Position numbers and translations under genes: made by a program. Source: CAIVAT01 sp964387205 (GTDB taxonomy: Bacteria > Bacteroidota > Bacteroidia > Bacteroidales > FEN-979). From it: a stretch of DNA of 64,000 nt. Positions 25,024-34,414 of the stretch are shown here, one piece after another; the stretch's first letter is position 1; each line of letters opens with the position of its first letter. Location: positions 5,196-69,195 of the forward strand of contig CAYLVY010000005.1 of NCBI GenBank assembly GCA_964387205.1. The letters are read 5' to 3'. The notes beneath the pieces are model-generated. The model saw nothing but the letters and a program-made list of their open reading frames with translations, was not told the origin of the DNA and did no database searches.

Positions 25024-25919
25024 TTTTCAGATACCTTCTCTTTCAGCGATTTGAACCCCTCGCCGAGTATTTCCGTGGCATCGGTGATCGTCACGAAAGC
25101 CTTCGGGTCAATCTGATGAATGTACTCTTCGAGGGTAGCCAGTTCACGACGGCTAACGACAGTATGGATGATGCGCCTTTCCGCATTGTTGTACATGCCG
25201 CGCCCGTCAATAAAAGTGCCGCCGCGATCCAGGTTATTGATGATTTTATCCCGGATATCTTCATATTTATCGGAAATGATAAAGACACTTTTGTCGTAAC
25301 TCACCCCTTCCAGCACGATATCGATCACTTTACCGGTCACAAAGATCACGATCCAGGAATAAAGGGGGATCTTCCAGTCCTGAAACACCGCAAGGCCGAG
25401 GAGAACGATGACCGAATCGACGTATATCATCAGCATGCCGAGGGGAAGCCGGGTATATTTGGCTATGATCATGGCCACGATGTCGCTTCCTCCCGAAGTT
25501 GCTTTCGATTTGAAGATCAGTCCAAGTCCGACACCTGCCAAAACCCCGCCGAAGACGGAGGAGAGGAGGGGGTCATCCGCCACCAGTGGCTTAAATCCCC
25601 AGGCCAGGGTGAGCAGGTCGGTAAAAAGTGCCGTCAGGGAGAACCCGACGACTGTTTTGACGCCAAACCTGGGCCCGAGAAATTTTATTCCCAGGATGGT
25701 CAGCGGAATATCAAAGGCCAGGGCCATCATCCCGACAGGAGTATTAAAAAGGTAGTGCAGGACGATGGAGATGCCGTACACACCTCCGGGAACAATTTTA
25801 TGAGGGGTAATAAAGAAGACAAAACCCGCGGCGAGGATAAGTGCGCCTGAAACGATCTGGCCGTAGGAAATAAACCATTTCCGCGTAAATGGCTTTTCTT
25901 TGAACAGGATGAATGACAT
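25020..25919 (-). CDS. YitT family membrane protein (DUF161/DUF2179)
   Basis: 299 residues. Five to six hydrophobic segments (about 18-37, 53-75, 83-103, 110-130, 160-180) with glycine-rich signatures such as VPGGVYGISIVLHYLF and GVLAGVGLGLIFKSKATSGGSDIVAM, followed by a soluble C-terminal domain (about 215-290) of the DUF2179 type (RDKIINNLDRGGTFIDGRGMY). The family is widespread and its function unknown. It is a single gene on the minus strand, convergent with rseP and divergent from porP. Confidence 0.88.
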   Translation of the reverse strand: MSFILFKEKPFTRKWFISYGQIVSGALILAAGFVFFITPHKIVPGGVYGISIVLHYLFNTPVGMMALAFDIPLTILGIKFLGPRFGVKTVVGFSLTALFTDLLTLAWGFKPLVADDPLLSSVFGGVLAGVGLGLIFKSKATSGGSDIVAMIIAKYTRLPLGMLMIYVDSVIVLLGLAVFQDWKIPLYSWIVIFVTGKVIDIVLEGVSYDKSVFIISDKYEDIRDKIINNLDRGGTFIDGRGMYNNAERRIIHTVVSRRELATLEEYIHQIDPKAFVTITDATEILGEGFKSLKEKVSEN

Positions 25920-26128
25920 GGTATTGATTGGGTGTTAAAATGTGTGACTACCAGGGGATCATTTCGATTCCGATTTTCATGCAAAGATATTTTAAGTGAA
26001 TACAATGCCAATGAAAATATTCCGTTACAGCATTATTCCCATATCAAAAAAATTTCGGGCTGACGGAGATAAAAAAAAATAGTGTAATTTTACCCGGTTT
26101 TCCGAACAAACGAATACTGGTAACGATT

Positions 26129-27100
26129 TTGTCAATCACTCAATCTGTAAAACAACGCATTGCCGGAGGGCTTTTTTTCAGCCTATTTCTTATTATTCAG
26201 GCAGTTAGTCCATCCATGGCGCAGCAGCCATCCCTGATTACCCATTACATGTTTACCAACATGGCGATCAATCCTGCCTTTGCAGGCGCCTCATCAGGGA
26301 TCTGTGTGACAGGATTGGTGCGTCAGCAACTGATGGGTTGGAAAGACCCGGACGGGACCAAGTCCGGCCCTCAGACCTTTATGCTGACCGCGGATGCTCC
26401 GGTAAAGTTTCTTCACGGTGGCCTGGGCGGAAGCATTTTTCAGGACAAAATCGGTTTTCAAAAGAATATAACGGTTGAACTGGCCTATGCCTACCGTACT
26501 GATTTCTGGGATGGGGATATCTCTTTCGGGGTGCAGGGAAACCTGTTCAATCTGAGTTTTGACGGGAAGTTTCAACCTCTGGAGCAGGATGATCCTGTGG
26601 TTTCCGGGCTTACCGGCGAACTCAGCACCATGTCGTTTGATGCCGGGCTGGGTGTATTCTACCAGGTACCCGACCGATATTATATTGGGCTTTCCGCTGA
26701 TAACATTCTTCAGACCCGGGCGACCAAACTGGGTTACCAGATGCGCCGCTCCTTTTTTCTGGCCGGCGGTTACGAATGGGCCGTCCCAAACCGACCCTTG
26801 TTTGAAGTGAAACCCTCTGCCCTTATTATGTATGATGGAGCCGTTTTTCAGGTCAATGCCAGTGCCCTGGTGTTTTATAATCAGAAAATTTATGGTGGAT
26901 TGGGATATCGCTTCCAGGATGCCGTATCAATATTGGCCGGTTTGAATATCAAGGGTTTGCATATCGGAGTGGCCTATGATATAAATACTTCACGCTTAAG
27001 CAAATACAATAGCGGAGCTCTTGAAGTGATGTTGAACTATTGCTTTAAAATCGATACGGACAAATACCGTAGAAGCTATAAAAATACCAGATTTCTGTAA
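26129..27100 (+). CDS. PorP/SprF family type IX secretion membrane protein
   Basis: 323 residues. The frame begins at TTG 26129; no ATG lies ahead of the signal peptide (cleavage probably at SMA-QQP, about residue 31). The mature start QQPSLITHYMFTNMAINPAFAGASSG is the classic PorP/SprF signature, and the rest consists of beta-strand-like segments of an outer-membrane barrel. PorP/SprF proteins are T9SS-associated, helping to export or anchor partner adhesins on the surface. It lies directly upstream of gldK, the standard arrangement in Bacteroidota. Confidence 0.9.
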   Translation: MSITQSVKQRIAGGLFFSLFLIIQAVSPSMAQQPSLITHYMFTNMAINPAFAGASSGICVTGLVRQQLMGWKDPDGTKSGPQTFMLTADAPVKFLHGGLGGSIFQDKIGFQKNITVELAYAYRTDFWDGDISFGVQGNLFNLSFDGKFQPLEQDDPVVSGLTGELSTMSFDAGLGVFYQVPDRYYIGLSADNILQTRATKLGYQMRRSFFLAGGYEWAVPNRPLFEVKPSALIMYDGAVFQVNASALVFYNQKIYGGLGYRFQDAVSILAGLNIKGLHIGVAYDINTSRLSKYNSGALEVMLNYCFKIDTDKYRRSYKNTRFL

Positions 27101-27198
27101 TTGGAACGGTTAAAAATTGAGTATCTGACGAAAACATGTCAGCAAATTTTAAAATAAATCATATTTCAGTGCGTTATTTTCATCCAAATATGCCAGCA

Positions 27199-28575
27199 AT
27201 GAAGAAACTGCTCATTTATTCTGCAATTCTCCTCATTCTCGGAAGTTGTAGTAATTCCGGAAATGGCGAGTTAACCGGAGTGAAGGACCGAAAGCGGTAT
27301 TATGCCCCGGATCCCTTTGGCATGGTTTACATTCCATTGGGCTCTTACACCATGGGCCTTGGGGATGAGGATATGCTCTACGCACAGTTGAACAATGCCA
27401 AAACCGTTACGGTGGAGGCATTTTACATGGACCGGACAGAGATCACCAATAATCAGTACCGCCAGTTCGTTTATTGGGTCCGCGATTCCATTTATCGCTA
27501 CCAATTGGGAGTCGCCGGTGTCCCCGAATTCCTTGTACTTACACCAACCAGTTTAGGATCCGGCAGTTCCGGCAGTGAGGATACTACCCTTAACTGGCAG
27601 ACAAAGATCAACTGGAAAACGGACGATTCCAAAATACAGGAGGTGTATGATTCCGCCCACTATCGGAAAGAAGAACGGTTTTTTAATCGTAAAGAACTGG
27701 ATACAAGGAAATTAAATTACCTTTATTACTACATCGACCTGCAGTCGGCAGCCAAAAAGGATTACACCAGCCCGGGTGATCCGGTGCATGCCTCCCTTGC
27801 CAACCGCCCGCAGGGACGGAGCGACCGTTCGGTATACGTGAGAAGGGAAGTAATTAATGTCTATCCCGACACCCTGTGCTGGATTCACGACTTTGCCTAT
27901 TCCTACAATGATCCTACCGCCGAGAAGTACTTCTATCACCCGGCTTATGATCATTATCCCGTGGTGGGCGTAAACTGGAAACAGGCTAAGGCATTCTGCA
28001 TCTGGCGTACACAATTGAAAAATAGTTACCTCTCCGGTAAGAAAGGCGAACCTTTCATCAGCGACTTCCGTTTGCCCACCGAAGCGGAGTGGGAATGGGC
28101 CGCCCGGGGCGGTTTTGATGGCAACCCTTACCCATGGGGCGGGCCTTACACCCGAAACGACAAGGGATGCTTCCTTGCCAACTTCAAACCCCAGCGCGGG
28201 AATTATGCCGCCGACGATGGCGCGAAAACAGTTATCGCCGGCCATTATGGGGCCAATGATTATGGCTTATATGATATGTCGGGAAACGTGGCGGAATGGA
28301 CCAGCACAGCATTTCACCCATCCTCCTACCGTGCTGTCTGGGACCTGAACCCGAATTACGAATATAATGCCAAGGATGCAGATCCCCCAACCAAAAAGCG
28401 AAAGGTAATACGCGGAGGATCGTGGAAAGATGTGGCCTATATGTTGCGCGTTTCTACCCGCTCTTACGAATACCAGGATACTGCCAAAAGTTATATCGGA
28501 TTCCGTTGTGTCCAGTCGTTCCTGGGCCGTCAGCGTGGAGATAATCCGGCAAGAGCATCTAAAGTTTATCGGTAA
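27199..28575 (+). CDS. gldK: gliding motility/T9SS lipoprotein GldK
   Basis: 458 residues from ATG 27199, chosen because MKKLLIYSAILLILGSC forms a signal peptide with a lipobox Cys at 17; ATGs at 27136 and 27190 would only lengthen the N-terminus. The body is a formylglycine-generating-enzyme-like (FGE-sulfatase) domain: PFGMVYIPLGSYTMG, MDRTEITNNQYRQFVYWV, DFRLPTEAEWEWAARGG, GLYDMSGNVAEWTS, and RGGSWKD. GldK and GldN form the periplasmic ring of the T9SS attached to the outer membrane. First of the gldKLMN cluster. Confidence 0.95.
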   Translation: MKKLLIYSAILLILGSCSNSGNGELTGVKDRKRYYAPDPFGMVYIPLGSYTMGLGDEDMLYAQLNNAKTVTVEAFYMDRTEITNNQYRQFVYWVRDSIYRYQLGVAGVPEFLVLTPTSLGSGSSGSEDTTLNWQTKINWKTDDSKIQEVYDSAHYRKEERFFNRKELDTRKLNYLYYYIDLQSAAKKDYTSPGDPVHASLANRPQGRSDRSVYVRREVINVYPDTLCWIHDFAYSYNDPTAEKYFYHPAYDHYPVVGVNWKQAKAFCIWRTQLKNSYLSGKKGEPFISDFRLPTEAEWEWAARGGFDGNPYPWGGPYTRNDKGCFLANFKPQRGNYAADDGAKTVIAGHYGANDYGLYDMSGNVAEWTSTAFHPSSYRAVWDLNPNYEYNAKDADPPTKKRKVIRGGSWKDVAYMLRVSTRSYEYQDTAKSYIGFRCVQSFLGRQRGDNPARASKVYR

Positions 28576-28619
28576 AATTTAATTAACCTCTTTATCCACT
28601 TGTAAAATTTTTTAAGAAT

Positions 28620-29654
28620 ATGGCATTGCTCGATTTCGTGAATACCAAAGGGTACAAGCTGTTCATGTCCAGACTCTACGGCTTAGGCGCATCAGTTGTG
28701 ATCATTGGTGCATTGTTCAAGATCAACCATTATCCCGGAGCAGACATCATGCTGATCGTAGGACTTGGAACAGAGTCCCTTATCTTTTTCTTTTCCGCTT
28801 TTGAAAAGCCACCGAAGGATTTCGACTGGAGCCTTGTCTATCCTCAATTCAGCCTCGGAGAAGAAAGCAAACCCCTCGAAATGGTTTCAAAGACGATGAA
28901 AGGTGACAGCGTGACCCAGGAGTTGGATAAAATGATGGAAAAAGCCAAAATCGGACCGGAACTGATAGAAAGCCTGGGCTCGGGATTGAAAAATTTAACG
29001 GATACTACTTCCAAACTGTCCAACGTGGCAGACGCGAGCCTGGCCAACGACAAATATGTCAATACCATGAAGTCGGCTACAGAATCGGTTACCCAGTTAA
29101 ATGAATCCTACAGGAAGACTGCCCATACCATGGAACAAAGCGTCCAGGCCAATCAGGAACAGTTAACCCATATAAAGGCTACATCCCAAAACGCAGCCGG
29201 CCTTGCCAGCGTTTTTAAGGAAGCCAGTGAATCGATGAAAGAGGATGTCCGTGCCAACAAGGCATTTGCCGATACTCTAAACACGGTAACCTCTTCAGCC
29301 AACCAGTTTGTACAGAAATATAAGGAATCGACCGACATGCTGGCCAGGGCTGCCGAAGCCGTTCAGGCCCAGTCGGAAGGCGGAAATAATTATAGCAAGG
29401 AGTTGCAAAAGATATCTAAAAATCTTTCCGCACTGAACGCCTTATATGAAATGCATCTTCAGGGTTCCAACCAGCAAATGGAAAATACACGGAAATATAA
29501 TGATGTCCTGACCAGGTTTTCCTCCAACCTTACGGAATCGATAGCCAATACCGAAAAGTTTAAAGCGGAAGTCGATAACCTGACAAAAAATATCGCTTCA
29601 CTGAATAAAGTTTACGGGAACATGCTTTCGGCAATGAGCCTTGGTGGAAAATAA
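28620..29654 (+). CDS. gldL: T9SS motor protein GldL
   Basis: 344 residues. Two membrane helices at about 21-35 and 42-62 with GALFKINHYPGADIMLIVG between them, as in all GldL proteins. Glu52 in the second helix corresponds, as I recall, to the Glu (49 in F. johnsoniae) required for proton-driven motor function. The long cytoplasmic part (about 80-344) is helical and coiled, rich in Ser/Thr/Asn/Gln. GldL with GldM forms the rotary motor energising type IX secretion. gldM follows after 32 nt. Confidence 0.95.
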   Translation: MALLDFVNTKGYKLFMSRLYGLGASVVIIGALFKINHYPGADIMLIVGLGTESLIFFFSAFEKPPKDFDWSLVYPQFSLGEESKPLEMVSKTMKGDSVTQELDKMMEKAKIGPELIESLGSGLKNLTDTTSKLSNVADASLANDKYVNTMKSATESVTQLNESYRKTAHTMEQSVQANQEQLTHIKATSQNAAGLASVFKEASESMKEDVRANKAFADTLNTVTSSANQFVQKYKESTDMLARAAEAVQAQSEGGNNYSKELQKISKNLSALNALYEMHLQGSNQQMENTRKYNDVLTRFSSNLTESIANTEKFKAEVDNLTKNIASLNKVYGNMLSAMSLGGK

Positions 29655-29686
29655 ACGGATCTTTGACTGTAAAATATAACTGATAC

Positions 29687-31294
29687 ATGGCTGGATATAA
29701 AGAGACACCGAGGCAGAAAATGATCGGGATGATGTATCTCGTGCTGACTGCATTGCTCGCTTTGAATGTCTCCAAGCAAATTATGGATGCTTTCCTCGTG
29801 GTGAACGAGAGCCTCGAAACAACCAACGAAAATTTCTCCCGAAAAATGGAGGGAACTTACTCCAAGTTCTTTTCACAATTTAAAATGAACGAGGAAAAGG
29901 TCGGGCCGTTCTATAAAAGGGCGGAACAGGCCAGGGCCTTGTCTGAAGAGTTGCTCCGATACATTGACAGTATCAAGTATGTGGTCATCATGAAGACGGA
30001 ACGGCTTGAAAACCTCGACAGCGCCAAAATTAAACCTCTCAGCGAAATTCAGAAGATCGATAATTTTGACACGCCAACAGCTTATATGCATGGGAGTAAA
30101 TCGGACGGCAGCGGCGGTGAAGGTATGGTGCTCCGTAATAAGATCAAGGAATATAAGGAGAAAATGCTCCTGCTCGTTAATGAAAAATCCCGTGCGAGCA
30201 TTAAAATGGGAATCGATACGGAAGCCGAATACAAAAACCGCGATGATGAGCCTATTCAATGGCAAACCTACAACTTTTACCACACGATCCTTGCAGCTAC
30301 CGTGACGATCCTAAACGAGATAAAAGCTGAAGTAAAGAATATTGAATTCGATGTGGTCAACAGCATCTTTTCGGAAGTGAATGCCGAAGACTATAAATTC
30401 GATGTGATCAGGGCCAAGGTGATCCCGGAATCCCGTTTTGTTTTCTCCGGAGAAACCTACAACGCGGAGATTATCGTGGCTGCATACGAAACCAAGGGAA
30501 AACCGGTAGTAAAATGGGCACCCGGAGTAGACAGCCTGACCCCTGGTATGTTTGCAGGTGCAAGATCCATTGATGGAGAAGCAGGGGTTGTGAAACTCTC
30601 CATTCCTTCCGGAGGAGAAGGGCCCCAGCGTTTTGCAGGGTTAATCCAGGTGCTGGATCCCAATGGTCAGCCCAAAAATTATCATTTTAAAGATAATTAT
30701 GTGGTTGCCCGACGGTCGGTCTCCATCTCGCCACAAGCCATGCTCGTCTTTTACCGCGGACTGGACAACCCTCTGAAAGTGGGTATCCCGGGTGGTGGTT
30801 CCGATGTGAAGGTTGATATCACCCAGGGTACCGTGGTAAAAACCGACAGCAACTATGTGGTCAGAATTCCGGCAGGAATGAACCCATGGGCCACGGTCAC
30901 GGTGAGTGCCGTGTATGATGATAAGCGGATCATCCTGGGATCCGAAAGATTCAAGGTTAAAATGGTCCCTCCCCCTAACATCCTTCTGAACGAACAAACC
31001 GAAATGAGCATCAGCAAAGAGCAACTCAAATCCCGGGCTATCCTTTTTGCCAAAACCCCGTCGGGTTTTGACATGAATGCCAGATATAGCGTGACCTCCT
31101 TTACTTTTGAGACCATCGGTGCCGAAGGCAACTCCATCACAGTGAAAGGGACGGGCCGCGAATTTAACCGTGAAATGCAGGAACTTGTCGCAAGAGCACG
31201 ACGCAATCAACCCATCATCATCACCGATATAAAAGTTGATTGTCCGGATGGCCCGCGATTACTTACAGACAGGTTAATATATACCATTAAATAA
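29687..31294 (+). CDS. gldM: T9SS motor/shaft protein GldM
   Basis: 535 residues. Starts AGYKETPRQKMIGMMYLVLTALLALNVS: a single membrane helix at about 12-30 that packs into the GldL ring. The rest is the periplasmic shaft of four domains: a helical D1 (about 35-220) followed by beta-rich domains (about 225-535) with conserved PESRFVFSGETYNAEI and SVSPQAMLVFYRGLDNPLKVG-like segments (here SISPQAM). It transmits rotation to the GldKN ring. Its last base overlaps the frame upstream of gldN. Confidence 0.95.
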   Translation: MAGYKETPRQKMIGMMYLVLTALLALNVSKQIMDAFLVVNESLETTNENFSRKMEGTYSKFFSQFKMNEEKVGPFYKRAEQARALSEELLRYIDSIKYVVIMKTERLENLDSAKIKPLSEIQKIDNFDTPTAYMHGSKSDGSGGEGMVLRNKIKEYKEKMLLLVNEKSRASIKMGIDTEAEYKNRDDEPIQWQTYNFYHTILAATVTILNEIKAEVKNIEFDVVNSIFSEVNAEDYKFDVIRAKVIPESRFVFSGETYNAEIIVAAYETKGKPVVKWAPGVDSLTPGMFAGARSIDGEAGVVKLSIPSGGEGPQRFAGLIQVLDPNGQPKNYHFKDNYVVARRSVSISPQAMLVFYRGLDNPLKVGIPGGGSDVKVDITQGTVVKTDSNYVVRIPAGMNPWATVTVSAVYDDKRIILGSERFKVKMVPPPNILLNEQTEMSISKEQLKSRAILFAKTPSGFDMNARYSVTSFTFETIGAEGNSITVKGTGREFNREMQELVARARRNQPIIITDIKVDCPDGPRLLTDRLIYTIK

Positions 31295-31320
31295 TGTTCA
31301 CGCATTATAATCTCTGCCTC

Positions 31321-32199
31321 ATGAAACCGATCAAGTTAATTATCTGCCTTGCTGTTCTTGTCTTCCTGGGTGGGAGCCTGGTCCACGGACAGCCAATTTC
31401 CAGTGCGGCGACCGATAAAAAACCAAGCGATGGCGTTTATGAAAAAAAGGCCATCGGGGAGATGAAACCGATCGAGTATCCTTATCTCAGGGAAAACGAT
31501 GTGGTTTGGACCAAAAGGATATGGAGAAAAATTGACCTTCGCGAAAAGATCAACCAGCCCTTTTATTTCCCTGAAGAGCCCCAGGGTAAATGGATATCTT
31601 TTGCCCAGATGGTGTGGGAGGGCCTCCGCAGCGAAGCCATCACAGGATACCTCGGGGAAGATGAGGATTTCGACAAACCACAAAAGTTTGACAGCATCAG
31701 GCTAAGGTATGAGATTCATGATTCCATCCAAAATGATAATTATGATCCGACAGATCCTCAGAGTAAGCTCTACATACCCAGGGATGAATCTTTTTCCACC
31801 ACCGAGATCAAACAGTTACATATAAAGGAAGACTACTATTTCGACCGGCAACGGTCGGAATTTGAAGTCCGGATTATTGGTATATGCCTGGTAAGGATCA
31901 CCAATACACCCGGGACAGGCATACCCCGTACTCAATATGTTACCTGGATCCACTACCCCAGTTGTCGCGAATATTTCTCCAAGCACGAGGTGTTCAATTT
32001 TAAAAACGGGGTAGCGGGGAGGCTCAGCTACGACGATATTCTCCAGAAAAGGATGTTCTCCAGTATTATATATAAAGAGGAGAATGTTTACAATCGGCCC
32101 ATTGTCCTGTATGCCACCAATCCGGTCGACCAACTGTATGAATCTGAACGCATCAAGGAGGAGTTGAGAAAATTTGAATCAAACCTCTGGGAGTATTAG
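31321..32199 (+). CDS. gldN: T9SS ring protein GldN
   Basis: 292 residues from ATG 31321, which gives a clean signal peptide (KPIKLIICLAVLVFLGGSLVHG); an earlier ATG at 31294 overlaps the gldM stop and would add nine residues. Family signatures include NDVVWTKRIWRKIDLREKINQPFYFP, GLRSEAITGYLGEDEDF and GICLVRIT. GldN (PorN) is periplasmic and partners GldK in the outer-membrane-linked ring. Last gene of the cluster. Confidence 0.93.
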   Translation: MKPIKLIICLAVLVFLGGSLVHGQPISSAATDKKPSDGVYEKKAIGEMKPIEYPYLRENDVVWTKRIWRKIDLREKINQPFYFPEEPQGKWISFAQMVWEGLRSEAITGYLGEDEDFDKPQKFDSIRLRYEIHDSIQNDNYDPTDPQSKLYIPRDESFSTTEIKQLHIKEDYYFDRQRSEFEVRIIGICLVRITNTPGTGIPRTQYVTWIHYPSCREYFSKHEVFNFKNGVAGRLSYDDILQKRMFSSIIYKEENVYNRPIVLYATNPVDQLYESERIKEELRKFESNLWEY

Positions 32200-32230
32200 C
32201 CTTCGTCCTCTCCGGCGGATATGAATTTTC

Positions 32231-32238
32231 TATCTTTG
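32231..32238 (+). promoter_or_regulatory. -7 promoter element for recG
   Basis: TATCTTTG matches TAnnTTTG exactly, 22 nt before ATG 32261. No TTTG -33 box at the expected place. Confidence 0.4.
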
Positions 32239-32260
32239 CCATCAGGTAATCCCCTATGTG

Positions 32261-34366
32261 ATGGCAACTGCATTCCTGGATACCCCGGTTGAATTTCTTA
32301 AAGGCGTTGGCCCGGCAAGGGCGGGGATGCTCAACAAGGAGTTGGGCATTTTCTCTTTCCGGGACCTGCTTCAAACCTATCCGTTCCGGTATGTAGACCG
32401 GACAAAATTCACCCGGATTGCCAATATCAGCGGCGAAGCACTCTTTATCCAGGTCAGGGCAAAACTTATCCGCGTTCAGAAAGCCGGAAATGAAAGGCAT
32501 CAACGGGTCATTGCTACTGTGGCTGATGGTTCGGGCGAAATGGACCTGGTTTGGTTTCAGGGCGCCCGGTGGGTGCTTGATATGCTTACACCAAGGCAGG
32601 AATATATCATTTTTGGTAAACCAACCCTCTTTAACGGCCGATGGAACATTGCCCATCCCGAACTTGAAATACCCCCTGAACAGCCGTTGCCGCTGAATGA
32701 GAAAATCAGGCCGGTCTATAATTCCACGGAAAAATTAAAGTCAAAAGGACTCGATTCACGCGGGATCAGCCGGCTTGTGAAAACATTGCTGCTGAGCGAC
32801 CGGTTTGAGGTGGAAGAAAACCTGACCCCGCCTATCTTAGAAAACCTTCGCCTCATCGGCCGCCGGGATGCCTTTCTGAATATTCATTTCCCCCAAAGCC
32901 CTGATTTATTGCTCAAGGCATCCAACCGGCTGAAATTCGAAGAACTTTTTTTTCTTCAGCTCAGGTTACTGCGCCTGAGAGCCGGGAGGAACAAACTGAT
33001 AAAAGGTCATGTTTTTGAGCATATCGGCCATTATGTCAATCAGTTTTATCACCACCATCTTACCTTTGAACTTACCGAAGCACAGAAAAAAGTGATCAGG
33101 GAGATCAGGGCCGACCTTCGGTCGGGAAGGCAAATGAACCGGTTGCTCCAGGGGGATGTCGGGAGCGGAAAAACCATCGTGGCGCTCATGGCTATGCTGA
33201 TCGCCCTTGATAATCAATTCCAGGCTTGCCTGATGGCCCCAACCGAAATTCTCGCGCAGCAACATTTCCAGACAATCAACACTATGCTGACCGGACTGGA
33301 TGTGGAAGTCCGGCTGCTGACCGGTTCAACCCGCGCTGCAGAACGCAAATCCATCAGGGAGATGCTCCTCCATGGTTCACTTCCGGTGCTGATCGGTACC
33401 CATGCACTGATTGAAGAGGATGTACAGTTCCGTCGACTGGGATTGGTCGTAATCGATGAACAGCACCGGTTCGGGGTTGCCCAGCGGGCCCGACTATGGG
33501 AAAAAAATGAGGTTACACCTCACGTATTGGTCATGACGGCTACACCGATACCACGCACCCTCGCCATGACCCTTTACGGTGATCTGGACAACTCGGTGAT
33601 CGATCAGCTTCCGCCGGGGAGGAAACCGGTGGTTACCCGTCATTTGTTCGAAAATCAACGAGGCAGTGTATACTCCTTTGTCCGTCAGAAAATCACTGAA
33701 GGTCGCCAGGTATATATCGTATTTCCCATTATTCAGGAATCGGAAAAACTTGACCTTCAAAATCTGGAAGAGGGCTATCGCGCCATCCTGGAAGTTTTTC
33801 CTCAACCGGCCTACAAGGTCAGTATGGTACATGGAAAGATGCATCAAAGGGAAAAAGATGCCGCCATGAGACATTTTAAAGAGGGGGAGACTCAGATCAT
33901 GGTCGCCACCACCGTCATTGAAGTGGGTGTCGACGTCCCGAATGCCAATGTGATGGTGATCGAAAATGCGGAGAGGTTCGGATTATCCCAATTGCACCAA
34001 CTGCGTGGAAGGGTCGGACGGGGAGCAGACCAGTCATACTGTATCTTACTCAGTAAACCGGAATTATCTGGTGAAGCAAAAACCAGGCTGCACACGATGG
34101 TAACGACCTCAGATGGCTTTAAAATTGCCGAGACAGACCTTCGCCTGCGTGGACCGGGCGACATTCAGGGTACGCAGCAAAGCGGTATCCCCGATCTGAA
34201 AATTGCCGATATCATCAGGGATGAAAAACTGGTGCGGTATACCAGAAATCTTGCCTCGGGCATCATCCGCGAGGATCCGCTGCTGGTGATGGAAAAAAAT
34301 GCCATTTTGTCGCGACATCTTACCCTTATCGACCGCAGGCACCAAAATTGGGGAGGGATTTCCTGA
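32261..34366 (+). CDS. recG: ATP-dependent DNA helicase RecG
   Basis: 701 residues from ATG 32261 (a GTG three bases earlier is also possible). Domains: N-terminal wedge/OB fold (about 1-250, beginning VEFLKGVGPARAGML), helicase domains with Walker A GDVGSGKTIVAL (about 297-308), the DEQHRFGV box, TATPIPRTLAMT, and C-terminal RGRVGRG and LRGPGDIQGTQQSG, all typical RecG. It remodels stalled forks and Holliday junctions. It stands between gldN and pheT with its own -7 element. Confidence 0.95.
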   Translation: MATAFLDTPVEFLKGVGPARAGMLNKELGIFSFRDLLQTYPFRYVDRTKFTRIANISGEALFIQVRAKLIRVQKAGNERHQRVIATVADGSGEMDLVWFQGARWVLDMLTPRQEYIIFGKPTLFNGRWNIAHPELEIPPEQPLPLNEKIRPVYNSTEKLKSKGLDSRGISRLVKTLLLSDRFEVEENLTPPILENLRLIGRRDAFLNIHFPQSPDLLLKASNRLKFEELFFLQLRLLRLRAGRNKLIKGHVFEHIGHYVNQFYHHHLTFELTEAQKKVIREIRADLRSGRQMNRLLQGDVGSGKTIVALMAMLIALDNQFQACLMAPTEILAQQHFQTINTMLTGLDVEVRLLTGSTRAAERKSIREMLLHGSLPVLIGTHALIEEDVQFRRLGLVVIDEQHRFGVAQRARLWEKNEVTPHVLVMTATPIPRTLAMTLYGDLDNSVIDQLPPGRKPVVTRHLFENQRGSVYSFVRQKITEGRQVYIVFPIIQESEKLDLQNLEEGYRAILEVFPQPAYKVSMVHGKMHQREKDAAMRHFKEGETQIMVATTVIEVGVDVPNANVMVIENAERFGLSQLHQLRGRVGRGADQSYCILLSKPELSGEAKTRLHTMVTTSDGFKIAETDLRLRGPGDIQGTQQSGIPDLKIADIIRDEKLVRYTRNLASGIIREDPLLVMEKNAILSRHLTLIDRRHQNWGGIS

Positions 34367-34386
34367 CTTTCCTCCGCTTTTATTGC

Positions 34387-34394
34387 TAATTTTG
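34387..34394 (+). promoter_or_regulatory. -7 promoter element for pheT
   Basis: TAATTTTG matches TAnnTTTG, 20 nt before the pheT ATG. No TTTG at -33. Confidence 0.4.
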
Positions 34395-34414
34395 TCCCCT
34401 TAATCACAATATCC

